Notes under the pieces: generated by a model
Databases searched by the model: none
Told to the model about the DNA's origin: nothing
What the model saw: only the letters and a program-made list of their open reading frames with translations
DNA from: Calvatia gigantea
Lineage: Eukaryota; Basidiomycota; Agaricomycetes; Agaricales; Lycoperdaceae
DNA length: 64,000 nucleotides
NCBI GenBank assembly: GCA_025093985.1
Contig: JACAAK010000008.1
Span: forward strand, 558,001 to 622,000
Reading direction: 5' to 3'
Made by a program: the position numbers and the translations under genes
Shown: positions 34,356 to 47,311 of the stretch, piece after piece
Layout of the letters: each line of letters opens with the position of its first letter
How positions within the stretch are numbered: position 1 is the first letter of the stretch

Positions 34356-37145
34356 ATGGCTAGCAAACAGGTGAGTAAAGTGAAATCAAGTTTTTGATGA
34401 ATAGATGAGTTAATGACATGTACTCCATTGTAGTTAGGTCGACTTCGACAAGTGAGCATCTTTGATTTTGCTTCTTCGTCGACGGTCTTGTGCTTGTGTC
34501 TATTCCTTTGTTTGAGGGAGGTGGATTAAGGCCATCGTCGAGGAGGGGTTTTTCTACACCAGTATTCTGATCCTCCCTTCAATGTAACAGTGGGCTGGGG
34601 AGGTTATGTCCTCAAAGGACTCGAAGACGCTCATTGGTGAGGGGTTCAAAGAGCTAGAGGAAGAAATCGAGGTGCGGAAAGAGGGATTATTAAAGTGTGT
34701 TCTTTCTCGTTGGTATTGATTCCATGGCCATTATTCCCGGTTTTTTTCGGGTTCATTATGCCTTGATTCGGGGGACTCCCAGCCACCTTCGGGCCCAGTT
34801 TACCAGGAATTGGGACGCTCATAGTATTGCGTTTTATTGTGCCAATTTAGGATACAAAGCGTCTCCGAAGCGTACCAACGCTCACTTTCCAAGAAGAAAC
34901 CTTACGAAGCACTGGACAACAATGAGAAACTGCTACCTCTTGATGCCTTAGGCGTCGTTATGATCGTTCACGGAGAGCAATTTAGCGAAGACGCCCCATT
35001 TGGTTCGGCAATCATCATCTTTCCTTCCGTGACAACACCAGCTGATAACCTCTTACCCCTCATTACCCCTCTAGGTGTTTCTCTCGTGAAACTTGGCCGC
35101 GCACATTGTAAAGTCGCGACTTTACAAGAAGCATACGCAGTCACTTTCAAGGATACGTTCGTTGCGTCTTTGCAGAATTTCCTGGATAGGATTAAGGCCT
35201 ATGAACACCTCAAGAAGAAACTCGAGAGCCGCAGGTATGGCAAACCTACGAGAATCTAAGATAGCAACTGACAACGTTGCAGGTCGGCATATGAAGCTGC
35301 GCTTAGCAAGATGGAGAAGTTGAAGCAGGGTAAGAAGGAGGAACAGAAGATGGAGGCCGAGGAGGAGTTGGAGAGGGCGAAACAACGCTAGTACGTCCCA
35401 ACACTTCAACGTCGTGATCCTTCGAACTTAAACATGACTAGTGATGAAACCGTGGAAGACATTCGTGCACACATGGAAGCTATCAGGGGTGACGATACAT
35501 CCCACCTACGCGAGCTCACTGCATTCCTGGACCTTGAAATCAATTTTGCCCAGCAATACCTGGAAGTCTTGAAGGATGTCAAATCGGAATGGAATTATGA
35601 GTAAGCCTGACTCTCACTATGCCCCACACCTGAAGCTAATCGCTATTGTCTGTAGCCATTCGTCTACCAATGATCAACGGCACAATAGTAAAAGGGGATC
35701 TTTCTCTCTGTCACGGCCATCTTCTCGCAACCGTAAATCACCAGTTGTTCCACCCTCCGGTGGTTCTTATTCTTCCTCTGATGAAACCGACACACGTCCG
35801 AAACCGAGGAGACGATCTTCATCCCGTCATAAACGGACGGAGTCGGCCGGGAGTAAACCGCCCTCACGACCGTCGTCGCGCTTGTCGAGGAAGCGCACAA
35901 GTAGCAACGCTACTGCTACGAGCGAAAAGGATAAGGAATCAGTTTCTGGGAAGTCCTCCAGGCGTCTTAGTGTTGCAGGATGGGCATCTAGCGCCGTCGA
36001 GTCCGTCGCGAGCAGAAGGAAGATGAACAAGGATAGGGGTGATTTTGCCTACTTTAGACAACGAGGACGAAGGGAATTGGGGCCGTGGGAGTTTGGAAAG
36101 GGGTGCAGCGTTGAAGAAATCGACGAGTGTGGGGTCGCTTGGTCGCAAACCGTCCAAGAAGTCGTTCTGGTCTTCGCCAAAAGTGATACCGCAGGCAGTG
36201 AAGACGAGTACTCCGCACGAGGAAAGGAAAGTCGTTCGCGCACGGTTCGATTTCCAAGCCAAATCCTCCAACGAGCTGAGTTTCCAGGCTGGCGAAGAAA
36301 TTCTTGTCCTCAACGAAGTACTGGATGCTTGGTGGATGGGCGAGTTGCGAGGACGACGTGGGTTGTTCCCCACGACTTATATCGAAGTCGTCCATCCATC
36401 GAAAATGTCTGTGTCTTTGCCGGTAGCGCAAACGGAGAAACATGGACTGGTTTCCCCTACCAGTTACGGCACACACTCATTCGACGATGGATATGGCACA
36501 AGCGAGTTGGATGATGAGCGAGATCTAGCATCGCGGCCGTTGGATCATCACCACAGCCCGTTCATGCAAGGTCCAGGGGACGCACAGAGCATCGTCAGTC
36601 AGACCACTGATGATGAAAACCAGCACTCCCCACTACCCCACACGCCGAAACAAAACCCAAGGGTCCTGGATCCGCTCATAGATAAGGAGATAGATTCGGC
36701 GGAACCTGGACTATTGTCCGGTTTCCTTGGTCGGAATACTTCCACACAGACCCCACAAGCAATTATACAAACGGCATCATCCCCGGTAGCGCAGGCGCCG
36801 ATGAAGAAAGTGCCCCCACCTCCTCCACCAAGACGAGCAATTTCATCTGTGCCGGCGGTCGCTCCACCCTTGCCTGAAAGGAGGACGAACATTCCTGGAG
36901 GGAAATCGGCTGCCGCCTCCCAAGCCTTTCATACCGGCTCTAGTACTGCGTCCTCGATAAGCTCACTTGGATCTTGGACTAATGCCGATGGTTCGGGTTC
37001 TGGATCAAGTGCCGAAGGATATGACAGATCGCCGTTCGAGAGTACGTCGGATTTAGCGGGGGAGGACCAGAGTCGTGAGCTACAACAGGAAGGCTCCAGT
37101 GGTGGAGTGTCGAACAGGAGGAATCCATTCCGGAAGCCGTGGTGA
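34356..37145 (+). CDS. BAR and SH3 domain protein (endophilin/GVP36-like), one +1 frame break
   Basis: Membrane-curving adaptor. Exons 34356-34370, 34434-34451, 34591-34694, 34851-35002, 35075-35234, 35283-35390, 35442-35600, 35656-37145. With one excess base near 36050 removed the length is 2205 nt, 734 aa. The BAR domain spans about residues 1-240 and includes KLLPLDALGVVMIVHGEQF, LVKLGRAHCKVATLQEAYA and FLDLEINFAQQYLEVLKD. A Ser/Arg-rich linker follows. The SH3 domain reads VVRARFDFQAKSSNELSFQ, AWWMGELRGRRGLFPTTY. The tail has a proline run (KKVPPPPPPRR) that could itself bind SH3 domains. The 72-bp intron at 35003-35074 has no in-frame stop, so its retention would add 24 residues to the BAR domain. 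Likely acts in endocytosis or vesicle trafficking at the cell cortex. Confidence 0.85.
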
Positions 37146-37564
37146 ACTGATTCCACAAACTATGCTGCCTAGCAATCACTGCTATAATGGTCCCTGGTGG
37201 ACTACATTATGGGGTTCGTATTTGTTTTTTACGCGAGCGGTGTGTGTCCGCAGTCGTGCCAAACTTCAAAGGAATTCATAAATTGGTGAGGTCCGAACGT
37301 ATTTCGCTGTGTATCTTAGGTGACATTGATATAATATATGCGCTTCGCCACATACTTTTTTTTCACACTGTCCTGATTCTTGCATGATGTCAAGCATTTT
37401 TCTGGGTCCACTTTGGATCCGCCCAAGATCAAGGTCACGTGGTATTAAAGCCGTGTTGCGAGGAGGGATTGCCTGCTCATCGGTAAAAGAGCGTCTTTTA
37501 CCACCTCTTCCAGTCTCCATATTCTATAACGACTGGACCAGCGCATAATTCTAGACGAAAGCAA

Positions 37565-38681
37565 ATGTCGGCTACGAATTCAACTACGACCACGTTGAAG
37601 CGACGGAAGATTGCTGTGTTGGGATCACGTTCCGTCGGTATGTGTTTGGGTTTGTCGTCCCCCCCGCAATGAAGCTGACTGGGTTTTTCGTGGGTTGATT
37701 GCGTTCTTTTCATATCTTGTCGGTTAATTGCTTCTATTCTGTGTTGTTGGGCGACTCTTCCCATGTGATTTTTCGCGTTGCCTTGGACTATGGTGTGCGG
37801 AATGCATCGAATAGGCAAGTCGTCGTTGGTGAAACAATTCATCGAGGTGCCTTGTCTTGCTCTCTTTATGGTTCTCCTGTCACCCTTAGATCTTGTCATG
37901 GACAGAACCACTTTGTGGATGCATATTATCCTACTATTGAGTCCACGTTTGCAAAGAGCGTGAAGTACAAGGGCGTCGAGTACGATTGCCATATTATCGA
38001 CACTGCTGGTCAGGTAGGCTTACCCGTCGATAAACATGTCATTTTGGGCACTGACATCGTGTGTAGGATGAATATACACCAATTAACTCTCAGTATGCTA
38101 TCGGTATTCATGGCTACATCCTCGTATATTCGATCACATCCCGGAGTTCTTTCGACATGGTCCAAATTGTGTATGACAAGATTATCGATTTCTGCGGTGT
38201 CAGCGACATTCCGTGTGTAGTCGTGGGTTCCAAAGTCGACCTTGCGCCCACAAGGTGAGTGCTTCATCCTGTTTTCTCATCATCACGCCGTTGGCTTGGC
38301 GGTGCTTCTATTTTTATCTAATCTCTTTATCGCCCCTGACCCATCATATCTGGGTTTTGTCAGCCTTGGTCTTTGATGGTATGCTAATTTTGTACCCTTT
38401 TTATTTATTTATTTAGACGACAAGTTGAGACTGCAGAAGGCGAGAAAGTTGCGAAGGCCAATAACGCTGCCTTTGTTGAAACGAGTGCGAAGGAGAATAT
38501 TAATGTTGGTGCGTACTATTTTACCGTCAGGGTGGTTTCCCCGCTATTGTTGTGTTACGAGATCTTACGAATATCTTTATCCCATGTAGGCAAGGTCTTT
38601 GAATTGTGCTTGGCTGAGATTGAGAAACGCACAGCACCCAATCAAGCGGAGACTACGACTAAAGGCTGCCTCGTCATGTAG
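37565..38681 (+). CDS. RHEB: RHEB small GTPase, 6 exons
   Basis: Ras-family GTPase that activates TOR complex 1 and responds to nutrient state. Exons 37565-37637, 37815-37846, 37906-38013, 38067-38254, 38417-38508, 38590-38681 give 585 nt, 194 aa. P-loop GSRSVGKSS has the RHEB-typical Arg after GS. Switch II is DTAGQDEY. RHEB signatures are YILVYSITSRSSFDMVQIVY and GSKVDLAPTRQV, then ETSAKENINV. The C-terminus is KGCLVM, a CaaX box predicting farnesylation and endomembrane attachment. The 177-bp second intron is long for this locus; it carries pyrimidine tracts and could be a splicing control point. Confidence 0.93.
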
Positions 38682-39325
38682 AACTATAGAGGTTCTCTTT
38701 CCCTTTCCGGCCACACCCACCCCCGTCCAGGAATATTGGCTGTTTCCCCTTTCTTGATCGCTATTAGACAAGTGACGCTCCAGACTATCCTCCTTTCTTT
38801 ATTTCTTTTGGGAATTTTCGATACACGGAACCCGTATTTGGTTTGAATTTTCTCCTCGTTGTCGTCTTCTGGGTAGAGATATATATGGTGTTACGTTGAA
38901 TTGGGTACCATGTATATTAAGGTTGTCTAATTTATCTCTCTCCTGATTGCCCACACAAAAGGTCCGGACACATTTTGACAGATGCACACGCAATGGCAAC
39001 TGGGAAAAATTCAAGCATCTGGGCCCATCATGCCGATATTTGAAGACAAGAATGTTCTTCGGATGCATTAGGAGAGCACAACGGAAAAATTTACGCAAAA
39101 CTGAACGAGTTGAACATCAGACAGGAAAGGCGAGGGCGCCCAAGAATGAAGACGACATATGATTCAGTCATCACAACGGGAGAACCTGAGCTAGGTTTGA
39201 ATGCACCATCATCCAACACAACGCCACCAAAAACTTCCCATTCAAAAACGACCCGAGGCTAACCTTTGGTGAACGCTTAACCCTAGGGGCGCTTATGAAC
39301 CCACAACGTCATCTATGATTTAGTC
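38682..39325. other. Intergenic between convergent RHEB and F-box genes
   Basis: No gene is supported. It holds the 3' UTRs of both flanking genes. Confidence 0.5.
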
Positions 39326-40870
39326 TTAGAGCGAATCGTAAGACACTGGGTCGAACAATCCTAGCCGATGGCGCTGCCATTGTTGGATCGTTTGAATTTC
39401 CACGTGGCGGGTTCCTGTATGCGGGTCCCATGCGACGATGACGCCAGAATCGTTGGAGAGCATGGCATATCTCAAGTTAGCGCATTTCTTGATAAATGAC
39501 GAATTTGGTATAGGGGAAGGTGGCGGAGATGGTTCGGTGTCGGGAGAAGGGGAGAATGAATGTGTTCGTGGGCGTTCGTCCAATTTGTACCAAGGCGATT
39601 CTTTTGGTGCGCCCCAGATCGTATCCTCGTCGACTACGGATAGATACTCTAGATTCGGCGGAGGTGGGAAAATGGACTTGTCGAGCATGGTTAGGATGTC
39701 CTAGTAGGGGCCAATATATAATAATCAGCTATCGTTGTATTGCGAGAAGGTCTAGACTTTACCCTGTAAGTCTGTCTTGAATGTGCGGGTGAATCTTCGT
39801 TCGTCACCGATATCTCTACCGCCAAAGTAGCCCTGAAGTACGACATCAGAGCTAACATCTGCACTGTCACCTTTGGCACCCGGATTTTCAACGACCGGAC
39901 CTGTTGTTTCTTAAACGCCGATCCGACATTGATCGTGAAAAAGTTCTGGTAAAACGGACATGTATACACCCCGACGTGAGTAACCAGCCGGCCTTTCGTT
40001 AAGGCCGGCAAGAATTTTGCTGGCCCTTCATACACCCTCAAATCCGGGATGCAATCGGGGGGTATCACAGCCATCACATCGTGTGTGGCTGGGACGTACG
40101 ATGGAAAGAGCCCATCCGTAGTCACTCTCAGCTCGATCAATCCAGGACACAAGTTCAAGAACGCAGGAAATTCGGGATGAAGCATTGCTATCCCATTAAT
40201 TTCCAGGGACTCGAGGTTCGGTAGGGGTGGGAGAAATCCAGAGATAAAATCGGCCGGCATGCCCGAGGTGAGAACGAGAGATATCAGGTGGTCTGGGTGG
40301 GTGACAAACAACCAGTTGTAGCGGTGTTTGTTGGGTCCATGGTCGACAAGGAGGTGATGAAGGTGCATGCGGTCCTCGAATGGGATGGGGAGCCGGTGCA
40401 TCCATTGGCATTCAGTGAATTCGGCGCGGGTGAGGTCGGGGAGCGATCTGATGACATTCACATGGATGCTCGTTAAAAAGGATGCGGAAACAGTCAAGGT
40501 CCGTTAAGTTCTCAAACCTCGAAAGCGCCGAGAACATGACTGTGCAAATATCGGCTGTGATAGGGAGCGATGGTTCTCGCCGGGTGTGGAATCCTAGGCG
40601 GCAAAACCTGACTGTGGGGGCGATTTTGGGAGATGTGAGGAAGGCGATTTTCCGCAATAGTTGTTGGTTCGCATAGTCCTCCATGCCCATCGGCGAGTCA
40701 ACCATGACGAGGGTAACACACTCAAACCTTGGGGGCAATAAATGTCTGAGTGTTTTGCATGTGGCCATGAGTGTTAACCGCACTCTCCAGGGAATATAAC
40801 GGTTCACCACGGTCCATATTTCGAAAGGAAACGCGGGGTTGATAGCTTGAGGGCAATCTAGTGGATTCAT
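39326..40870 (-). CDS. F-box-like protein with leucine-rich repeats, one +1 frame break
   Basis: Probable substrate adaptor of an SCF ubiquitin ligase, or one of the many orphan basidiomycete F-box proteins. The first exon runs 39763-40870 and the second 39326-39700. Removing one excess base near 40495 gives 1482 nt, 493 aa. The N-terminus PAFPFEIWTVVNRYIPWRVR with ATCKTLRHLLPPRFECVTL fits the agaric F-box pattern. Leu-rich repeats follow (NLESLEINGIAMLHPEFP, GLIELRVTTDGLF, QVRSLKIRVPKV). The C-terminus ends WQRHRLGLFDPVSYDSL. Frame continuity from FENLTDL to TVSASFL across the break is convincing. Confidence 0.75.
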
Positions 40871-42010
40871 GTCCAGATAACGGGAAGATCGGCGAGGACT
40901 ACGTCAAATATTGACCCGAGGTCACAGAGTAGACTTCCGAGAATTGGGTGGCGGTTGAAAGGGGTCTTAAATCACGGTAAGTAGGTTGTGGTGGACTCAA
41001 ACGAAGATTGGGGGCTTCTGAATTCTGACTACCCTGAAGCTTGAAAGGTAAGGGAATCAAACAAGAACAAATGATAATAGACAATTCATTTAGCTGTTCA
41101 GGGACCAGAACTCTCTTTAGTATCGCACGAGTCAAATCTCGGAGGAATGATTGTTGTTCGACTGCCAAGATCCGAGACCGCCATTATTAAGCACTGACAA
41201 TGAATTTTCATGGCGTTTTGATTGATCGACCCACTGTCAATGAGTGTATTTGAAGCTTTCAGCTGGGTGTGTAATGATTGCAGGTCTTGTGGCTGGATCG
41301 CGGGAGGTGGGGAACGGCAAGGCTTCCGGTCACTGGCGCTTTGTGTCGTCACACTTAGTGCCCGTCCTGTGCCTGTGGCATCTATTTCCTTGCAACCCGT
41401 CTTCTAACCGTGGTATCCCTCCAATCTGGAGACGGTGGTTCGAGATATATAGGAAGGGTACAGGAGTCAAAGTTGGACTTTTGTATATCGTCGGTAATCT
41501 TGAGAGTCAAATGCACTGCTCGTGGCTAATATGGCCGTATTGGCAGAAAAAAGTGTCGTTTGTTAGGGCCAAGGTCACACCTTAGGTTAGGCGTCCTTCC
41601 ACCCTGTTACTAGTGCCTGTGGAAGGGAATGTTCCACAGAAAGACCCTGCCATATGCTTTGTGTAGGGTGAAAGTGGCCAAAGCCCAGTCTAAAAAAATA
41701 GCCAGCATGCAACTGCGAGCCTCACCTTTTCCCTCGGACATTGTTAGGGACTGCGTGGTCGGAAAGATGCCAGTAAGGCACAGAAAACGAAGTCCATATG
41801 GATAAATGAATGGTCCAATGTTGGATGACATAGTTACATAAGGCACAACAATAACAAAACATTGTCAAACACCATCAACGGCATCATCGCTCATGATTAT
41901 ACTTTGTGCAGCAAACGCGGTCGCGAGCTCATGTCAAGACTCGACAACACATCTCAATAATTCGACATATAATCATACTTCCACATCTGATCAAGGCTCA
42001 GATATAAACC
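40871..42010. other. Intergenic, upstream of the divergent F-box and ARPC5 genes
   Basis: Nothing recognisable. It serves as the shared 5' region of two divergent genes. Short open frames here have no motifs. Confidence 0.45.
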
Positions 42011-42654
42011 ATGGCCGCCGCATTCCGTAAAATCGATATCGACAAATACGATGAGGACGTTCTCCGCGACGACGAACTCTACGATGCTGATCCCAGGGAT
42101 CCTAGTCAGATTCTGGAGGAAGCACGGCAGAGGCAGGTGGCTGTGAGAAGCTCACTAGCCAAGTTCGTGTTTCTCAATCCCGCGAAGATCCTGTAACAAA
42201 TGTCTAATATCATCCCTGCAGGAATGACATTGCCGGTGCACTCTCAATTATTTTAGACAACGCGCCTTACGGACCAAACGTGGATGAGGCCAAAGTACGC
42301 ACTTTCACAATCCCTCTTCACAATCCCGAACCTGAACACTCATCCTGGACCTAATCAAAGGAAATCACATTATCCACCCTTCTGACTATCCTCAATTCAA
42401 CAAAGTCCACCGAAATCACATCAGTGATCAAATCCATACCTCCAGACGCGCAAGACACGTTGATGAAATATATATATAAGGGCATGGCGATGCCAGGCTG
42501 GGGCGATATCAGTGGCAGCGTCTTGTTGGGCTGGCATGAGAAGGTATATTTGTTCTTTGCGGTCTTTCGTTCCTTACTCACCACATGACAGTTGACTGAA
42601 GTAACTGGTGTCGGCAGCATAGTACGCGCCATGACAGATCGTAGGGTTGTGTAA
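42011..42654 (+). CDS. ARPC5: ARP2/3 complex subunit 5 (p16-Arc), 4 exons
   Basis: Smallest subunit of the actin-branching ARP2/3 complex. Exons 42011-42162, 42222-42294, 42361-42543, 42592-42654 give 471 nt, 156 aa, the usual family length. Diagnostic segments are FRKIDIDKYDEDVL, NDIAGALSIILDNAPYGPN, DTLMKYIYKGMA, VLLGWHEKLTEVTGVGSIVR and the ending MTDRRVV. It acts at cortical actin patches in endocytosis, the same cell process as the BAR-SH3 protein nearby, though that closeness may be chance. Confidence 0.95.
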
Positions 42655-42819
42655 TGGGCGTAAGTACCAAAAGGATAAATATATTTCATTTCAAGACACC
42701 ATAAGACATTCTTAAGGATAAACACATTTGTATGATCTGTATGTGGCATAATTGACAGGGGTGTGGAGAGTAACACTCGTATCGTTGGCTGGAACCAATC
42801 TAAGTATTTGGTGCTGCCA

Positions 42820-45481
42820 TCAGACCTCTCCGCGGCTCCTCGCCTCCACCAGGCTCAATTCCAAAGCAAAACGTAATTCTTCATCGAAATTGTCCCCGGC
42901 GCCTGCAGGGCGTGACGAGGTAGACGCGGTATGCCTCGGTTCCAAAGGGGAGGAACCAACAGACGGGGCACTACGAACCCCGGGAGGGGAGGTAGTAGGG
43001 GTTCTCAAGGGAACATTCCAAGCTGAAGGTCGGGAGCTCCCAGTATTTATCCTTGGGGGAGAATGCGAGCCCAATCCTGGGGTGTTGATGGGCGTAGGGC
43101 TGATGCTGATGGGTGGGAACTGGTGGACATCGTCACTGCTAACTGAAGGAATTGGAGAGGCATCCGATGAGGCGGCTGAGCGGGTCTGGTCGTTCTCGTA
43201 ACTGGAAGAAGTGGAGGAAGAAGCCGACAAAGTAATCGGGCCGCTTCCCGAGTGTGCAGAGCCTCCGTAATCAGAGAACGCCTCAGTGTCACAGCCAAAT
43301 ACACCCTCTTCAAGCGCCGCGGAAAGTTCCTGGTCGGTAAGGAGTTGGGCATGTCTAGGGTCGGGAGCTGTGCTAGGTTCTCCCGCAACAAGGTCTCGGG
43401 AGCTTTCCTCTCGACTGAGCATCATGGCATACTCCAAAGCCTCTTGCTCACTGAGGCCAAGTTGGTCGAGAGTTGCTTGGTGTTCTTGGGCCCTGCCACG
43501 TGCTTTTCGCGACCTCTTCGACTCTTGTTCCAACAAGTGACGCGATTCAGCAATGTTCTGCTTTAATTCAACATGTTCTGTACCCATTGAATGAGAATAT
43601 TGAACCTCCGACAAGAATAATATCACTTACGCAGCCATTTGCCCCCATGATGCTTTTTCCTTCCTGGGCCTCCGCTATTCAATGGGGTGCGTCCCCTTAC
43701 ACCACCACTGACGTGTTTGCCGATTGGACCAGCCTTCCAAGCGAGGACTGCATTGCCCACATTCGCAACCATGACGTCGCGGTCAGGATTGACAAGAATC
43801 TGCTGGACGCGCCCATCGTCATTAGGGTCAACAGGAGGTGCATGCCCGCGCCCGCGAAATTTGGGGGTCGGACTGGCGAAGCTCCGCAATTTCTCAAAGG
43901 TGAGACCATCAAAAACATGAGTTGTGCCCTTAGTGCTGCCAGTGATCAAGGTGGTCCCATCCCAGTGGATAGCAGTCACGGGAGAACTGTCGTCATGTGC
44001 CTCAAATCGTCGAACGGGACGAATGAGACCCTTTTCTGTGATACCAGGAACAGCCTCTACTCGCCAGTCATAAACGCTGACGCAACCAATACGATCGCCG
44101 ACTAGGACGAAACTATACTGATCCCTTCCCGCCGCAAAGAACGGAGAGGCACAGCAAATTTGGCCAAACGAGTTGTCACCAAAAATATCGACTTGGAATT
44201 GTGGCTCACTGGCAGTCCACAACAAAAGAGAGACTTTGTAAAAGTGCGCATCGTTCTCATACGCGACGAGTAAGGTCGGGCAAGATCGGGATGAATGATT
44301 GTCGATATAGAGGGATGTAACCGTTTGCGGTGCAGGCGGCGAAGAGCTGACGGGACATGGAATCGTAAATGACTGAATTGGGGTCTCGGCACCCTTGACG
44401 CCCGTATCTGGCTCCGAGAATTCAAAACCTCTGGCCACAATTATGTTGCCGCTCCGCATGCAACCGATTATGATGCCCTTGGTAACTACAGCAGAGGCAA
44501 CCTTGATGATCGGATCGGTTACAAGTTCACAGTGTTGACGTTCGGAAGTCCAAAGGCACCTCATCGTCCGAGTATCCCAGAGCTTGATACGACCATCTGC
44601 TCCGCCCGTGACGGCGAGTTCTTGGTCGTCCCACGCGGCATCCAAAACAGGGCCGTCATGCTCGTCATCAATGAGACACCGTCTCAGGTCAAAACCAATG
44701 CCCCTCCGCGACGGGTCGATGGCTTTGGGCGCGACAGTGATGGTGACCTCACCATTCCTGATGCCCCACAAGACCTTCGCAGTTGCTCCATCAGATCCGA
44801 GTAAGCAGGTGGAAACATTGGGCGCGAACTCGACGTTGGGATTGCCGATACCAATGCCAATTCGAGGTCCAGTGGGGTTGATGTAGCCGGGAAGGATTTT
44901 CCCGGTGAGGGGCAACGAACGCGAAACGATTCCATAGACCCTCGAAGCGCAGAGTAGTGCAGATTGAGTGGGCATAAGGTGCATGGAAGATATCACGGAG
45001 TGGACTGGGATATGACGTAGAGTCGAACTGCGAGAATATGCCCATTTCCTGGTCAAACGGTGTCAGAATCGCTCCATATACCCCACAAGGTGGATCACAG
45101 AATGGCTCACTTGCAGAGATTAAACCGCGCGATAAACTCCTGCCTCCAGGTTTTGGCCTCACGTCTGAGGAGGAGTCGTTTGTGACCATCATGTAGTTCG
45201 CTCTGGAAGTCAATTCCCAGGAACTGTTGAACGAAGGCACGATGCCAAGTGCCATCGTCCCTTATGTGGTCAAAAAGGCGCTTGTTGACCAGACCGAGAT
45301 TGTACAAGGACGGTGGGTCGAGATGAGAGGTAATTCCTGTGAGAATTTCGGCAGGGATGTCAAGGATAAGGCAGAGCGAATCATGTTGGGTGCCATGTTG
45401 GGTTTCAGTGCTGGGAGTAGATTGTGCTAGTTCTTGGGTCTGAGGATTCTTCTGAGAAATCTTGTGGGGTCTATTGAGCAT
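42820..45481 (-). CDS. F-box / WD40 / ubiquitin-interacting-motif protein, 3 exons
   Basis: Architecture resembles the fission yeast Pof10 class. Exons 45111-45481, 43631-45048, 42820-43577 give 2547 nt, 848 aa. The F-box lies at about residues 37-80 (LILDIPAEILTGITSHLDPP, VNKRLFDHI). WD40 repeats follow, clearest in GPVLDAAWDDQELAVTGG, GRIKLWDTRTMRCLWTS and PVTAIHWDGTTLITGSTKG. The C-terminal third is Ser/Pro-rich. It carries two candidate ubiquitin-interacting motifs, SEQEALEYAMMLSREES and FDEELRFALELSLVEARSR, with the expected acidic start and A-x-x-L/M-S core. This suggests an SCF adaptor that also reads ubiquitin. It is convergent with ARPC5; the stop codons are 165 bp apart. Confidence 0.88.
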
Positions 45482-47311
45482 AAAACTGGGGGAAGTGACT
45501 GAGTAAAAGATGAGCTACGCAGACTCAGACCCGGGGCGCTGGCTGCGATGATGACTTTCCAATTCAGAGACGGATTTTGTTTGTTTTCGCTTCTTATCAC
45601 CCTCCGGCTCTTCCCAGCTGACTCATTACAGCCAAACTCGACTTCCAATCACATTCGTGCCGTCTGGTCGCCAAACATCTCTGACGTCTGACCTGCTTGC
45701 TATCTGTTGGCCGTCTGAATCCCGTTCTAATTCGAACTTCTGGCTCATGACGACTTATGGCGACTACATCAGGCATTATTACATTACCTCCAGAAGCGAT
45801 GACTGTCACCTTCCCGTTGTGTGGAAGCTTGAAGCTAAATAAAATTGATTATATCCTCGCCTCGGAACGCAAACATCCAAAAGAAGATTGTGCGCCTATT
45901 GGCATCCGTTCTCTCAACATATTTTATCACCCATCCTGTCCTCCGCATCGCCTACCTTCTGTTGTCTTGTCTCCTCTCTGGTCGATAACACCCCGTTAAT
46001 TATCCAAAAAATCAAAGAAATACCTTATCAACCTTGGACAGTCAGACACGCGATGACATACCGCAACCACGCAGTCCATCCAGATCACCCGGAACGTTCA
46101 AGAGGAATCTTCTCTCGGGATCCTAATGACTGGCTGCCATACCACTCCCTGAGTCCGTGCAGGACTAGCTTGCCTTCCTCGATATCACGACAAACCAGGG
46201 ATCCGAGACTTCCAGAACTTGCGTAATTACCAGAGGCTCTTCTGCCCATTGTCTCTTGAGCCTAGGTCATACATACCGTCAGCCTCGTCTCTTATATGCT
46301 TCAATCTCGTGCCCACCATCGTCAGATTCAAGCCGCTCTTACACCGTTTTGAAGTATATCGCCCGACGTCAAACGGTGGACCCTATGATTCATCACAATG
46401 GAATCGACGGCGACTTGGGTATTCAAGGTGTCCGTGGGTAGTCTGACTTCGCCGTTAATTGTGCTCGTGGCTTTTAACTGTACACAGTAGATTGTGAGGA
46501 CCGATATACCCAGGCTTCAAAGTCATCAAGATTCACCCACCCTGTCGATCTGCGGGGAAGAGTTAGGGCTCCCTCTATTCTGGTACTTTCCCAGAGCTGC
46601 GCCATTTTTCGAGAAAGCGGCGGTGAAATCTTGTAAGGACAGCTATCAGGTTCTATCGCATTTTTCTGTGCACTTGGAAAGGGAATCGGTGATAGGTATA
46701 GGGGTATTGATACCTCTCGGATTCGCTCAATGTTACCCCAATACTGCGCTTTGTATGTTATCTTCAATTCTGCGGGACCTCAGCAGCACTTCTGCCCGAA
46801 AACCCATTTGAAATTCCCTCCACCTTTATCATGGGATACAGGTGGACAGCAGAATTTAACCGCATTCGGTGTCAACCTCACGATAAGCTCGAAGCCAGCA
46901 GTACTCCAAACCACCACTGTACGTCCTGTCTCAGATGAATTAGAACTTCCACTCCTTCGTGAGTCTAATATCGCAAGCACCCAAGTGAGTACAAGGTAGG
47001 ATAGTATTCATGTCCAACCGTACCCAGGAGCAACAGCTCAGCGCGAATGGGTGTAAGCCGACATAGCAGCAATCGATCAACCTTGAAACGTGTAGCATCG
47101 TTCCTGATTGTTACAACGTGCCCTTCATACACGTGTGATCGGGCACCTAGCAGCCACCCTGTCTACATGGTCCGTCCCCACTCCGCACTTCCGTGTCGAT
47201 TCCCAGACGAGCGATCAATTTCCATTGGATGTTAACCCTCGGAAGGGAACACTTAAGTAAAGCACGGGCACAACTTGACAAACCGACCCGAAAAGTAACA
47301 CGTTCCGCCTC
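45482..47311. other. Long intergenic stretch, nothing firm
   Basis: 1.8 kb between two divergent genes. A minus-strand open run at 46474-46980, interrupted by one TGA, has no recognisable motif. The rest is short overlapping frames. It may hold regulatory sequence or a relic. Confidence 0.4.

Noticed and set aside
46474..46980. Minus-strand open run with one TGA, considered as a selenoprotein or broken gene
   Set aside because: No recognisable family, no splice-supported structure, no reason to propose recoding.
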